Below, piece by piece: positions 25,964-35,728 of a DNA stretch of 64,000 bases. This DNA is from Candidatus Hebobacterum abditum (GTDB lineage: Bacteria > Armatimonadota > Hebobacteria > Hebobacterales > Hebobacteraceae). The translations under genes were made by a program, and so were the position numbers. The notes beneath the pieces are model-generated. The model was not told where the DNA came from, searched no databases, and was given only the letters and a program-made list of their open reading frames with translations. The first letter of the stretch is position 1, and every line of letters begins with the position of its first letter. The DNA is taken from NCBI GenBank assembly GCA_029821875.1, contig JALGXW010000009.1, forward strand, positions 1 to 64,000, given 5' to 3'.

Positions 25964-27388
25964 ATGAATGAGGCCCACCTCATCTTCACGCTGTGCCTAA
26001 TCCTGCTGGTCGCGTCTGGTGCATGCGGCGCAGACACGGATGACTCGAGGAATCTGGGGATCAGCGTGCGTGTTGAGATCGAGGAGCCAGTGTACACTTC
26101 CGAACCTGCCGAGAATGGGGCGGGGCCGCTGTGGTGCTATGGTTCAAGTTGCCTCGTACGCATCGGCGACGAAGTCTTCATCAGCGGCCTGGAGACATTG
26201 CCGGATGTGAAGCCGGCCAACAACGTCAGGTGGCTGCTGTTCCGGCGGGGAGAGGACCGCTGGGAGAAGGTCGCGCGCGGCGCTGGGCGTACCCGGGAGC
26301 CGTGCCCGCTGGCGTGCCTTCAAGACGGCACGCTCTTCCTGTCCGATAACCCGACGCTGACGGGTCCCGAGGAGAGCCGCGGCCCTGCCCGGCCGGAGAT
26401 CCTCGTGTTCTCCGCCGCCGACCCCAAAGCCGAGCCGCAGACGCTGCTGCCCGTGTGGGACGGAAGCCCGGACTTCAGCGAGCATTCTTATCGGAGCTTC
26501 GCCGCCGACGCCGCGCGCAAGGAGTTCATCATCCTCCAAAACGTCGGCTATACCCACGCCGAATGGGCGTTTCGAGATAGCGAGGGGCGATGGCTGGCCC
26601 AGGGGAGGCTGGAGTGGCCCTGGGGCGCGGAGTACCCAGAGCCGCGGCACGCACGCGTATGCTATCCCACCGTCGCGCTGAAGGACCGGGCCGTCTACTT
26701 CTGTGGGGTGAGCGATATCGAAGAGCCCTATCCCGAGTGGCGTGACTACAAGAGGGAGCTGACCGGGCGCGAGTGGGACTACGACTTCCGACGTCTGTTC
26801 TTCACCTGGTCGGATGACATCACCACCGGCCGGTTCCACGAGTGGGTGGAGGTCTCGACCAGGGACAAGACGTGTGGGTGGATCCGCCCATGTGACCTGT
26901 GGGTCGATGAAGAAGCCGCTGTGCACCTGCTCTGGACCGAGAGGGCCATCGACGAGCGCTTGCGGGAGAAGTTTTTCCCCGACGAGCGGCAGTCACATGC
27001 GCTGATGTACGGGATCATCCGGAACGGTGAAGTGGTGCGCAAGCAGCCCCTCCATCTGGCAGAAGAGGGTGTATCGCGTGAGATCGCTCGGACGGGGCGC
27101 TTCCACGTAAGCGGCGATGGCCGCCTATATGTCGTCTATTTCGTCTCCGGCACAGGTCGAGCTGGCAGGAACGTATCGGAGAACCGTATCATCGAGGTCC
27201 GTGCAGGCGGCGATCCGACCCCGCCTGTCGTCGTGCCGCTGGCTCGGCCGTTCACGCGGTTCTTCACCGCGACGTGGCGGTCGGGATCGCCACGGTCAGA
27301 CGTCCTGGACATCTATGGGAGCCGGGCCGGCGACGGCAACACTTTTTCGTACGCGAGGATTCGGATAGAGACCCAGCCGGGGACGTAG
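25964..27388 (+). CDS. Secreted protein of unknown function, possible beta-propeller
   Basis: A 474-residue protein with a clear signal peptide ('FTLCLILLVASGACGA', cleavage near residue 23). I do not recognise a characterised family. Repeating Trp/Tyr-rich beta segments such as 'RWLLFRRGEDRWEKVA', 'HAEWAFRDSEGRWLAQGRL', 'RRLFFTWSDDITTGRFHEW', 'VHLLWTERAID' and 'GRLYVVYFVSGTG' look like blades of a sialidase- or BNR-type propeller, but no Asp-box is complete. AGGAGAAGGAG lies just upstream of ATG 25964, which fixes the start well inside a longer open frame. Convergent with the DUF6785 gene. It may bind or process extracellular glycans; this is a guess from context. Confidence 0.7.
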   Translation: MNEAHLIFTLCLILLVASGACGADTDDSRNLGISVRVEIEEPVYTSEPAENGAGPLWCYGSSCLVRIGDEVFISGLETLPDVKPANNVRWLLFRRGEDRWEKVARGAGRTREPCPLACLQDGTLFLSDNPTLTGPEESRGPARPEILVFSAADPKAEPQTLLPVWDGSPDFSEHSYRSFAADAARKEFIILQNVGYTHAEWAFRDSEGRWLAQGRLEWPWGAEYPEPRHARVCYPTVALKDRAVYFCGVSDIEEPYPEWRDYKRELTGREWDYDFRRLFFTWSDDITTGRFHEWVEVSTRDKTCGWIRPCDLWVDEEAAVHLLWTERAIDERLREKFFPDERQSHALMYGIIRNGEVVRKQPLHLAEEGVSREIARTGRFHVSGDGRLYVVYFVSGTGRAGRNVSENRIIEVRAGGDPTPPVVVPLARPFTRFFTATWRSGSPRSDVLDIYGSRAGDGNTFSYARIRIETQPGT

Positions 27389-27484
27389 GCCAGAGAGGCC
27401 CCTTAGTGCAGGCAGATTCTCTCTGCAGCTCGCGCTGCCTCCCCCGCACCATGAACTCCCGACGTGTGATCGCTGGCGCTCTCC

Positions 27485-29485
27485 TCAATACGCAAATGAC
27501 CCCCATCGCTGAGTGACACCCAATATGGCGGATAGGGCGGTGATTGGCAGCTTCGTGATGTAGTATCCGAGCACGAGGCCGAGGAAGAAGGGCCTTAGGG
27601 CTCGGAAGCGGCGGAGGCCACCGTATCGTAGCACGGTTGCCGCGCAGGCCCAGCCTATGAGGATGCTGGTCCACATCATGTGGTTCATCATGTAGCTGCT
27701 GGCAATGAGGAAGCCGTACGGGCTGACCGGCCACCCGACGAATCGTCCCTGAAGCCACACCAGCAGCAGCACGAAACTCCCGCCAATTCCCAGCGCGGCC
27801 TGGAGCCAGGCCTCCGGCATCTGTGGGACGCGGAGGTTTGCTGCCATGGGTACATAGATGGACCAGCTCGTCCACGTCCAGGGCCACTGGTCCAGCGAGC
27901 CGGCGCCATGCCGGGGGATTGTCACCAAGAGCGCCGCCAGTCCGAAGCCGACCGCGACCACGACCGCCAACGCGGCAGCACAGGTGAAGAGCCGTGCTCG
28001 GATCCGCGCCGTGTGGAACAGTTTGCTGCTGTGCAACATCTGCGGTACGGGCGTGGCAAACCCCTCAAGCATATAGATGCTGTCCAGGGAGAGCAGCATG
28101 TAGAGCGAGGCCGGCTTGAACGCGCGACCGCCCAGGGTCCGCAGAAGCACATCGCTGTAGCCGAGTCCGTAATCGGGGAACATCACACCGCCGCTTGTCA
28201 CAAGATAGGCCGTGGACAGGGAGGCAGCGTAGAAGACCGCCATGACAAGTGTGAAGCTCCACCACGACATGCCGGCGCGCAGCACCCACCAGAGCAGGAA
28301 GGCGTTGGCCAGCACGAAGCCCACCAGCGCCCACCGGCCCGATAGCGAGGCATAGGGGTCGGGTGGCTCTCCTCTACGCGAGCACAGGCTCCGCCCGGCG
28401 GCCAGAAGCGCTCCCCGCGACCGGTACACGATCGTCCCACACAGGGCCAGAGCGCCACCGATCTGCATGAAGCTGGCGAAGGCATAGGGCTGGACCGTCG
28501 CCGCCCCTCCGCCATAGGGTGGCACGCCGAAGCTCGCCCACACCAGCATGTGCACCTGAAACAGCACATAGAACAGCCAGAGGCTCAGGGATACCTGGGT
28601 CGGGACCAGATAGCTGATGCCAATGACCGGGAAGATGATGGAGACGTAGGCGTCCGACCAGGCGCTCCATGGCAGTCCCCCGCCGGCAAAGAGCCTCCCG
28701 ACCTCGATGTCGTGCAGTCGCAACGTTGGGATGCTCGGGTAGATCAGGTTGAGCCAGTCGCTGATGACATGCGCCGCGGGAATGGCGGCCCCCAGCCAGA
28801 GCAGCCGATTGCCGAGCAGCCCGGAGCCGAAGCTCGGCTTCGGATCATCTCCCGTCATCGCCAACGGCAGGTCGACAATTGGGAAGGTGAGCCGCTGCCT
28901 CTCGATCCAGTCCTTCCGGACGAGCGCACTGAGGCAGAATAGCCCCGCCATGAGGGCGACGGTGAAGCCGCCCCACTCGACCATGGGCCGTAGCCATGCC
29001 CCCCATGGGACGCCGGCACCGGCCGGTGCCCCCTCCCAGAACCAGCCAACGTACTGCAGGTCGCTGAGCTGCAACCACACGGGGATGTGGGGCAGCACCA
29101 AGGTCTCCCAGCCGTTCGCCGGCGTGGCCATATAGAAAGGATAGATAGTGGTGACGGCTATGTAGGGGAGGCCGCCGGCCTGCGCGAGCCCAACGCACAC
29201 GATCGCCATGGCGTAGGCCACCAGCAGCTCGCTGCGGGAGAAGGCGCGCGCTGGCAGGTACCGCTTGAGAGCCCCGTTGAGCAGCACTAGCAGAAACAGG
29301 GCCGCGATCGGCCCGTTCATCACGGCCCCCGACCCGGCCGTCCAGTAGTCGACCACGAAGGCGAGGTATGGGTTGGTGACAACAAGGACGAAGACGAGGA
29401 TGAGGCCGAGGACGATGGCGCGCGCGGTGATGGGAGAGGGTACTGCCCTTCGGACATCGCTGGTTGTGGGGTCAGAGCTGGACAC
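27485..29485 (-). CDS. DUF6785/DUF6784 polytopic membrane protein, subfamily A
   Basis: A 666-residue polytopic membrane protein, the same length as the 2228 copy and aligning throughout: 'SPITARAIVLGLILV' at the start, 'YPFYMATPANGWETLVLPHIPVWL', 'DWIERQRLTFPIVDLPLAM', 'GLPWSAWSDAYVSIIFPVIGISYLVP', 'WWVLRAGMSWWSF' and 'LRYGGLRRFRALRPFFLGLVLG'-type ending. GTG start with GAGAGGG about 10 bases upstream. The gene directly downstream of a prepilin-like gene on the same strand (gap 250 bases with a hairpin), the reverse order of the 2228/4454 pair. Transport is inferred from topology only. Confidence 0.85.
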   Translation of the reverse strand: MSSSDPTTSDVRRAVPSPITARAIVLGLILVFVLVVTNPYLAFVVDYWTAGSGAVMNGPIAALFLLVLLNGALKRYLPARAFSRSELLVAYAMAIVCVGLAQAGGLPYIAVTTIYPFYMATPANGWETLVLPHIPVWLQLSDLQYVGWFWEGAPAGAGVPWGAWLRPMVEWGGFTVALMAGLFCLSALVRKDWIERQRLTFPIVDLPLAMTGDDPKPSFGSGLLGNRLLWLGAAIPAAHVISDWLNLIYPSIPTLRLHDIEVGRLFAGGGLPWSAWSDAYVSIIFPVIGISYLVPTQVSLSLWLFYVLFQVHMLVWASFGVPPYGGGAATVQPYAFASFMQIGGALALCGTIVYRSRGALLAAGRSLCSRRGEPPDPYASLSGRWALVGFVLANAFLLWWVLRAGMSWWSFTLVMAVFYAASLSTAYLVTSGGVMFPDYGLGYSDVLLRTLGGRAFKPASLYMLLSLDSIYMLEGFATPVPQMLHSSKLFHTARIRARLFTCAAALAVVVAVGFGLAALLVTIPRHGAGSLDQWPWTWTSWSIYVPMAANLRVPQMPEAWLQAALGIGGSFVLLLVWLQGRFVGWPVSPYGFLIASSYMMNHMMWTSILIGWACAATVLRYGGLRRFRALRPFFLGLVLGYYITKLPITALSAILGVTQRWGSFAY

Positions 29486-29578
29486 CCGAGTCGCCCTCTC
29501 GGTCGTCGCGGTTCGTGCTTCCAGCAGGAGTACTGCGGCCGCGAGCGACTTCCTGGCTCCCGCCAGCGGACGCAGACG

Positions 29579-29610
29579 GAGGCGGGGCGCCCGGATGGGT
29601 GCCCCGCCTC
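29579..29610 (-). terminator. GC-rich hairpin after prepilin-like copy 2
   Basis: GAGGCGGGGC (29579-29588) pairs with GCCCCGCCTC (29601-29610), extended by GCCC/GGGT around a GGAT loop, giving about 14 bp. It lies 126 bases beyond the stop of the minus-strand prepilin-like gene and before the DUF6785 start, so it could separate or attenuate the two. Confidence 0.5.
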
Positions 29611-29735
29611 TGAGTACCTCCTACGGTCCAATCATCCCCACACGTGCAACACGTAGCGCGCCTCGCAGGCTGCGGCCCACTCGCCGAGCTCGGCCGTGTC
29701 TCCGCGTCGGATGATCGCCTCTGCAGGGCTGGAGG

Positions 29736-30866
29736 CTACAGTCCCATGGGCGGAGCACCCTCGCCCAGCGGGATCGAAACGCCGCTCGGCGGCGGCCATC
29801 CGCAATCCCTCGTGAAGTCCCCCACGCTGGACGGACACCAGTGACTCACCCCTTCGAGCTCACCGTCGGTGTACCGGCCGAGGAGACGCCGCGAGTGCTG
29901 CCAGGAGGCATGGCCATCCAGCCAGCCGATGTTCACGCCGCCCAGGTGCCGGGTCGCTTGCGCGAACACGTCGTCGTCGGTGAACAAGACCGGCTGGGGG
30001 CGCATCGAGTAGCAGCCCGCGCAGTCCGAGTCCAGGATACCGCAGTCGGGAGCGGGCGGCCAGCCGCCCCAGCCATACTGGGCGAGCCCGGTGCCCGAGC
30101 ACTCCGCACAGCAGATCTCTGGGAACGCCAGCTTGAAGACGTTGCGCAGCGTGTAGTCAACTCCCCCATCCCCAACGACGGGGAAGCTCACCGGGTCGTT
30201 CACCTCCACCAGCTTCGTGCCGGTGATGTGCCGGTTCCAGGTGATGCCCGCGCTGAAGGCCTTGTGTGCCATAGTGACATCCGCCTGGTCGCCGCCAATG
30301 CCACCGGCCCAGCGCTGTTGAACAATGCTGTCCGTGACCTCGCCTCCCCAGCCGCTCGGCCAGGTCCAGATGCACAGGCCCAGGATGTCTTGGTCCTGGC
30401 CCCACGCGCCCTCGTTTGCCTTAAACCAGTTCAGGAAGTCCGGCACCGGCACAATGAACGAGGCCTGCGCGGTGACCTTGGCACTGGGACACATCCACAC
30501 CTCTCGGTTCTTCACGTACTCGTCGAGCAGGACGGGCCACCGCAGGTAGGGGTTGATCCGCCAGGCATACTCGCGGTGTTCAGTCTCACCGGGGCAAGGA
30601 CCCCAGCTCTGGTCGCCGCCCCCTGGGTGACCCTCGAGGTAGTCATAGACCTCCTGTCGGACTTCCCACGCAAACAGCGTGTCGTTGTTGTCGGCCAGGT
30701 ACATCTGAATGGCCAGAGCGAGGTTCTTCACATTGCTCAGACACACCGCCTTGCGCGCGGACTCGCGCGCCCTCGCGAAGACCGGAAACACCATCGCTGC
30801 CAGTATGCCGATGATGGCAATGACAACCAGCAGCTCGATCAGCGTGAAACCTCGTCGCGTTCTCAT
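29736..30866 (-). CDS. Prepilin-type N-terminal cleavage domain protein (DUF1559-like), copy 2
   Basis: A 376-residue protein starting at ATG 30866, with AAGGAG 10 bases upstream; GTG 30869 is possible. The N-terminus '[18 protein letters not shown]' is a prepilin signal, and the next ~50 residues are almost the same as copy 1 even at DNA level ('[19 protein letters not shown]'). The middle diverges strongly but keeps Cys-rich clusters ('ICCAECSG', '[14 protein letters not shown]'), and the C-terminal motif is '[17 protein letters not shown]'. A Pro/Gly-rich tail of about 30 residues follows, longer than in the other copies. A DUF6785 gene lies immediately downstream. Confidence 0.85.
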   Translation of the reverse strand: MRTRRGFTLIELLVVIAIIGILAAMVFPVFARARESARKAVCLSNVKNLALAIQMYLADNNDTLFAWEVRQEVYDYLEGHPGGGDQSWGPCPGETEHREYAWRINPYLRWPVLLDEYVKNREVWMCPSAKVTAQASFIVPVPDFLNWFKANEGAWGQDQDILGLCIWTWPSGWGGEVTDSIVQQRWAGGIGGDQADVTMAHKAFSAGITWNRHITGTKLVEVNDPVSFPVVGDGGVDYTLRNVFKLAFPEICCAECSGTGLAQYGWGGWPPAPDCGILDSDCAGCYSMRPQPVLFTDDDVFAQATRHLGGVNIGWLDGHASWQHSRRLLGRYTDGELEGVSHWCPSSVGDFTRDCGWPPPSGVSIPLGEGAPPMGL

Positions 30867-31242
30867 CACTGCCTGTCTCCTTACCACATCAGAGAGTCAG
30901 CGCAACCGGCAAAGCCAGGCCGCTTCCGGGCGGGCCACGCCACGCCCCCTTCGCGGCCCACGACCACTGCAGCGATGGCACCACCTCCTTCAACTGCCAG
31001 ATCGGTTTGCAGCACGAGACTAGGGGGCCAGGGAGTCCCCCCACGATAGCACCCCATGATAGTCCACGAGCTGCGATATGGGCTGTACGGGTGCACCCAG
31101 AAATTGTACGATTGTGCTGTCTGCATCGCCGCCAGCAGGGGGCACACCACGGGCCGACGGGGCTCGCGGACAGGCCGAAGGGGCGAGAGACGACCCGTGC
31201 AACAGAGCGACGAGCTTCAGGAAGGGCGGAGGCGGACCGCGT
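30867..31242. other. Promoter region of prepilin-like copy 2
   Basis: No gene recognised in the 376 bases between the AraC-type regulator's stop and the prepilin-like start. The minus-strand promoter of the prepilin/DUF6785 pair must lie here, but I see no operator-like repeat matching the LacI sites elsewhere. Confidence 0.4.
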
Positions 31243-32124
31243 TCACTGTCCGGGACTTCGTTGTACGGGTGACGTCCGGAAGGTGCGAGGCGTCAGATGA
31301 TGGTGCGTCCGGAAGTGGCGGTGCAGGTGACTGCTGTCATGGAAGCCCGTGCGAATGGCGATATCCCTCACGGACAGGTCAGTGCCCCTCAGCAGGTGTG
31401 CCGCGACCGCAAGCCGACTCTGCATCTCGAACTGGCCGAAGGACCGGCCCATCAGCCTCCGGAAGGTGCGGGAGAAGTGAGATCGACTCAGTGCGCAGGC
31501 GCTGGCGGCATCCTCAACCCCGATCCGCTCGCCTCGCTTGGCACGCCGGCAGACCATCTCCAACGCGGGACGGAGCACAGCGATCTCCCCAGGTCTGGCA
31601 TTGGGAAGCTCGTCGGAGGGCCACTCCCTCACCAGCGTGAGTAGGACGTGGAGCAGATGGACGCGGAGCGCGTCCTCCCATCCTGGAGTCTGGTCGGTGG
31701 CCTCTCGGTACATCTGCCATCCGGTGCTGAGCAGATTCGACCGCTGCTCTTCCGAAGAGACCCGGGGCCGCCTCGCCGGAGGTTGAGCGAAGATGGCAAG
31801 CCAGTGTCGGTCTCCCAGCATGACTTCGCCCAGAAAGTCTGGCGCGAAGGCGAGGCAGATGTTGGCTGTCGGGACCCTCGCGCTGTGACTGTGAATCTCC
31901 CCGCTGGCGGCGAACCACACATCCCCCGGCCTGCATTCCAGTTGCGCATCCACGTACCGTGTCTCCTGCAGGCCCTCGAGGATCACAGCGGCCTCCAGAT
32001 CGGGATGGGAGTGAGTGACTCCGCTCTGGTGATCGCGATGAAGCGGCCAGCATACGACGGGGTGCTCCGCCGAGGTCCACAGGGGCGCCTCAACCGCGAG
32101 GTCGCCGATGTCCGCCAGCTTCAT
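31243..32124 (-). CDS. AraC family transcriptional regulator
   Basis: A 293-residue regulator. The N-terminal ~130 residues are a cupin-like effector domain ('HSHPDLEAAVILEGLQETRYVDAQ' region; 'CRPGDVWFAASGEIHSHS'), and the C-terminal ~100 carry two helix-turn-helices: 'VEDAASACALSRSHFSRTFRRLMG' and 'VRDIAIRTGFHDSSHLHRHFRTHHHLTPRTFR'-type, the standard AraC/XylS signature. Start at ATG 32124 with GGAGGG upstream. Such proteins usually sense a sugar. It is followed on the same strand by the prepilin/DUF6785 pair, which it could control; that is inference. Confidence 0.9.
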   Translation of the reverse strand: MKLADIGDLAVEAPLWTSAEHPVVCWPLHRDHQSGVTHSHPDLEAAVILEGLQETRYVDAQLECRPGDVWFAASGEIHSHSARVPTANICLAFAPDFLGEVMLGDRHWLAIFAQPPARRPRVSSEEQRSNLLSTGWQMYREATDQTPGWEDALRVHLLHVLLTLVREWPSDELPNARPGEIAVLRPALEMVCRRAKRGERIGVEDAASACALSRSHFSRTFRRLMGRSFGQFEMQSRLAVAAHLLRGTDLSVRDIAIRTGFHDSSHLHRHFRTHHHLTPRTFRTSPVQRSPGQ

Positions 32125-32229
32125 GACGACCCTCCGTCTCCACCCATCCCACAGCGGCTGAGCCCAGACTTCGCCGTGCACCCGCGGCCTTCCTCGCGGG
32201 AGACTTAGTCACTGCGTCCCATTCGCGAA

Positions 32230-32466
32230 GCTCGTCCATCCTCGTCGCCGGGGCCGATGCCCAGCCCGGGCCAGCTGCAAGAGGCAATCTTGAGATTCGC
32301 GGACTACTGGAACCGGGAGCGCTACCATGAGGCGCTCAGGAACGTCACCCCTGACGAGGTCTGGTTCGGTCGCAGGGAAGCGATACTCAACCGGAGAAAG
32401 CGATTGGCGATTGGCGCAATGGTCGGTCGGCGAGAGCGACAACTATGCAGACTTCGAAAGAGTTGA
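32230..32466 (+). pseudogene. Transposase C-terminal remnant
   Basis: The frame ending at 32466 encodes 'FADYWNRERYHEALRNVTPDEVWFGRREAIL' pieces and a basic tail, the C-terminal end of an IS3-type integrase-core transposase (Y-x-R-E-R-x-H-E-x-L-x-N-x-T-P-x-D-V-x-x-G-R). No DDE residues or inverted repeats are left upstream. It runs 22 bases into the next gene in another frame, so the next gene's upstream region is insertion-sequence DNA. Confidence 0.75.
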
Positions 32467-33539
32467 TCGACAACCTTCTCCGCGGCCGCGAGGCCGAACG
32501 CGTGGGGCTCCTCGACTCTCCCTGGCACGACACGCTCGCGCGGTGGGTGAAGGAGGGATATCCGACGGATGCAGACGAGAACCCCGTAGACCCCGTGGAC
32601 CATTTCGGCTTCGATATGGCCGGTGTCGGCGGGTGGTTCGATCTTATGCCTTTGCGGGCAGTGCACGAGCTGGTGGAGGAGACGGAGGAGTGGGCGGTCC
32701 ACAGGAATGGCGCGGGCGCGGCGCTGAAGTACTGGAAGCACAAGTCGGGCACGCCGGAGCATATAGACTTCCGAATGACGAGCCGCGAGGTGTGGAAGCG
32801 GGACTACCGGCCCCATCTACTCGAGGTGGACAGGGGGCGCGTGGACATCAAGGGCGCGGCAGAGGCGCTCGCCCACCGGAGACAGCAAGGACTGTGGACG
32901 CACTACGGCCACCTCTTCATCTGGGAGAACATGCGCCAGAGCATGGGCGATATGTGCATGTACGAGAGCCTCGTGCTGGATCCGGAATGGATTCACGACT
33001 ACAACCGGGTGTACACGGACTTCTTCAAGACCTACTTCCGCATGCTCATTGAGGAGGCGGGGAAGCCGGACGGGGTCTGGGTGTATGAGGACCTGGGCTA
33101 CAGGAACGGCCTCTTCTGCTCGCCCACGGTGCTGGAAGAGCTGATCTTTCCGTATTACGCAGAGCTGAACGAGTTCTTCCACTCCTACGACCTGCCCGTC
33201 GTGCTCCACACCTGCGGTGGCATCGAGCAGGCCGTGCCACTCATCGTGGAGGCGGGGTTCGACGCCCTCAACCCGATGGAGCGAAAGGCGGGCAACGATC
33301 CCCTCAAGTATGCCGAGCAGTATGGCGACAAGCTCGCCTTCGTCGGCGGCCTCGATGCCCGTGTGTTCGAGTCGGGAGATCGCGAGCTGATCCGGCGCGA
33401 GGTCGCCGCGCTCATTGAGGGCATGAAGGCGAGGAACGCCCGCTTCGTGTTCGGCTCCGATCACTCTATCTCGACGAACATCGCCTACGCTGACTTCGCC
33501 TACGCCGTCGACGTCTATCGCGAGCACATGGCGTACTAG
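32445..33539 (+). CDS. Uroporphyrinogen decarboxylase-like protein, copy 3
   Basis: A 364-residue UroD-superfamily protein, the most canonical in length of the three. It has 'SKELIDNLLRGREAERVGL' at the start (family helix), 'GVWVYEDLGYRNGLFCSP' mid-protein, and 'YDLPVVLHTCGGIEQ' followed by 'GFDALNPMERKAGND' and 'LAFVGGLDARVFESG'. H-x-C-G is the zinc/thiol-site signature of the methyltransferase-like members, missing in copy 2. No corrinoid protein or methyltransferase partner is in the window. The start ATG has only a weak upstream GGCGAGAG and lies inside the transposase tail. Substrate unknown. Confidence 0.88.
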   Translation: MQTSKELIDNLLRGREAERVGLLDSPWHDTLARWVKEGYPTDADENPVDPVDHFGFDMAGVGGWFDLMPLRAVHELVEETEEWAVHRNGAGAALKYWKHKSGTPEHIDFRMTSREVWKRDYRPHLLEVDRGRVDIKGAAEALAHRRQQGLWTHYGHLFIWENMRQSMGDMCMYESLVLDPEWIHDYNRVYTDFFKTYFRMLIEEAGKPDGVWVYEDLGYRNGLFCSPTVLEELIFPYYAELNEFFHSYDLPVVLHTCGGIEQAVPLIVEAGFDALNPMERKAGNDPLKYAEQYGDKLAFVGGLDARVFESGDRELIRREVAALIEGMKARNARFVFGSDHSISTNIAYADFAYAVDVYREHMAY

Positions 33540-33576
33540 GCTACGGTCGGACTCTGGCCGGAAGGAGCTCCCAGCG

Positions 33577-33749
33577 ATGGAGAGGAGTCAGATCTTGCTT
33601 GTCGCCGCAGACGACCATTGCAGTCCATGCAGGGGCGCCTCGCCGCGGCAGACTGCGATGTGATCGGCGTCTGCGTCGCACTCCACCGGGAGAAGGATGT
33701 GGTGCGCAGGCCCGGAAGTTGGCGGGCCGAGCGCGAAGTGACGAGGTGA
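33577..33749 (+). pseudogene. Small unrecognised reading frame, apparently frameshifted
   Basis: ATG 33577 has a good AAGGAG 8 bases upstream, but its frame stops after 28 codons. The next frame continues from about 33610 as 'LAAADCDVIGVCVALHREK' and ends at TGA 33747-33749, five bases before the GH32 start. Joined by one frameshift this would be a ~57-residue protein of no family I know. It could equally be noncoding. Confidence 0.25.
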
Positions 33750-33754
33750 GCTAA

Positions 33755-35536
33755 GTGCGGAATCCTCTCTTTCGCGTTGCGGGTCTAGCCTTCGCCGTTC
33801 TGGCCCTGATGTTGGCGGGCTACTGGGCATGGTCTGAGCAATCGCCGCAACGGGCGCGGCATGGCCGGGAAGGGATGACCGACACCGATGGTCAAGATGA
33901 GAGTCTCATGCGAGAGCTGACAATCGAGAAGCCGTACCTTCACCTGCCCGTCAAGAACGGGGCTCCTCAGCGTCTGATGCGCTTTGTAGTGGAAGACCGG
34001 GAGGTCAGGGAGTTCGTCATCGAGCTGGCCGACGCGGAGCCTGACTTCTGGGTCTTCGCCGACGTCAGCGCCTTTCGCGGCAGAGAGCTTCAGATTCACG
34101 TCGACGAGCTGCCGGCTGGCTCGCAGGGAGTCGCGTCGATCCAGCAGGCCGACGACGTGCCCGGCGCGGACTGCCTCTACCAGGAGAAGCACCGGCCGCA
34201 GTTCCACTTCTCCTCCCGCCGCGGCTGGAACAACGATCCCAACGGCCTGGTGTACTACCAGGGGACATACCACCTCTTCTACCAGCACAACCCGTATGGT
34301 TGGAACTGGGGGAACATGCACTGGGGGCACGCTGTGAGCACCGACCTGGTGCACTGGACCGAGCTGCCGGACGCGCTCTATCCGGACGACTCGGGCACGA
34401 TGTTCTCCGGCTCGGCCGTCGTCGACTGGCACAACACGGCCGGTTTCCAGCAGGGAAGCGAGAAGGCGGTCGTCGTCTTCTACACCGCGGCTGGTGGCGA
34501 GAGTCCGGCCTCGGAAGGCCGGCCCTTCACGCAGGCCATCGCCTACAGCACCGATGGTGGACAGACATTTGCCAAGTACGCCGGCAATCCCGTGATCCCT
34601 CACCTGGAGGGAGCCAACCGCGATCCCAAGGTCATCTGGCACGGGCCGACCGGGAGATGGGTGATGGCGCTCTACCTCGGCGAGCGTGATGAGGCCCACT
34701 ATCACGCGCTGTTCGCCTCTTCGGACCTGCGCAGCTGGACCAAGCTCAGGGAGGTCGCACTGGCCGATGGAGGGGGGGAATGTCCGGACCTCTTCGAGCT
34801 CCCAGTTGACGGCGACCCAGAGAAGCGCAAGTGGGTCTTCTCCCAGGCCTCCGGCCACTACTTGATCGGCTCGTTCGACGGGGAGACGTTCGCGCCGGAG
34901 GTGGGGCCGCTCCGGTGGCAGGGAGACGGCAGCGCCGCCTATGCAGCACAGACGTTCAGCGACATACCGGCACAGGACGGCCGCCGGATTCAGATTGCCT
35001 GGCTCACGCAGAAGCTGCCCGGCATGCCCTTCAACCAGATGATGACATTCCCGGTGGAGCTGACACTGCGGACGACAGGCGAGGGCCCTCGCCTGTTCGT
35101 CAGCCCGGTCAAGGAGATCGAGCTGCTGCACGACAAGCGCTGCGCGTGGGAGAACGAGACGCTGGCGGAGGGGAGTGCGAACCTGCTCGCCGGCCTCCGC
35201 GGCGATCTCTTCCACCTGCGCGCTGAGTTCGAGATCGGCGACGCGCAGGAAGTGGGCTTCATCATCCACGGTGTGCCGGTGTTCTACCACGCGGCGAAGC
35301 AGGAGGTCACCTGTGGCAAGGCGTCTGGGGCGCTGCGGTCCGTGGAGGGGAGGGTCCGCCTGGAAATGCTGGTCGATCGGGCCTCGATCGAGCTCTTCGG
35401 CAACGATGGAGAGACCTACCTGGTCGCGGGGATGATCCCACCAGACGACAAGACATCGCTCGAACTCGTCAGCAGAGGCGGTACGGCGACGGTCGAATCG
35501 TTGGAGGTGTACGAGCTGCGTTCGGCCTGGCGATGA
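33755..35536 (+). CDS. GH32 family hydrolase (levanase/inulinase/invertase type)
   Basis: A 593-residue exported or membrane-anchored enzyme: residues 6-26 form one hydrophobic segment with no lipobox. After a ~110-residue beta domain unusual for the family, the five-bladed propeller begins with 'WNNDPNGLVYY', whose Asp161 is the nucleophile. 'NRDP' with Asp290 is the transition-state stabiliser and Glu342 in 'GGGECPDLF' the acid/base. The C-terminal beta-sandwich is present ('RLEMLVDRASIELFGNDGE'). Substrates are beta-fructosides such as sucrose, levan or inulin. The GTG start follows GAGGTGAG. It stands between UroD copy 3 and a repeat-rich gap. Confidence 0.93.
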   Translation: MRNPLFRVAGLAFAVLALMLAGYWAWSEQSPQRARHGREGMTDTDGQDESLMRELTIEKPYLHLPVKNGAPQRLMRFVVEDREVREFVIELADAEPDFWVFADVSAFRGRELQIHVDELPAGSQGVASIQQADDVPGADCLYQEKHRPQFHFSSRRGWNNDPNGLVYYQGTYHLFYQHNPYGWNWGNMHWGHAVSTDLVHWTELPDALYPDDSGTMFSGSAVVDWHNTAGFQQGSEKAVVVFYTAAGGESPASEGRPFTQAIAYSTDGGQTFAKYAGNPVIPHLEGANRDPKVIWHGPTGRWVMALYLGERDEAHYHALFASSDLRSWTKLREVALADGGGECPDLFELPVDGDPEKRKWVFSQASGHYLIGSFDGETFAPEVGPLRWQGDGSAAYAAQTFSDIPAQDGRRIQIAWLTQKLPGMPFNQMMTFPVELTLRTTGEGPRLFVSPVKEIELLHDKRCAWENETLAEGSANLLAGLRGDLFHLRAEFEIGDAQEVGFIIHGVPVFYHAAKQEVTCGKASGALRSVEGRVRLEMLVDRASIELFGNDGETYLVAGMIPPDDKTSLELVSRGGTATVESLEVYELRSAWR

Positions 35537-35728
35537 GGGAATGGCGGTAGTCAAGGCGAGCGCCCCGGTCCCCAGGCGCGGCCCCGTCCTGCCTGTGTCC
35601 GAGTTACCCATCAGCTTACACAAGAGAAGCTGGGATTGCGTCCAGTTGTCGTTGTCAACCGCCCGTGAAGCCGGCCTGAGATCACCGGACGGGGATGTCG
35701 AGGCCCTTGGACGTCGCACACCTGCTCG

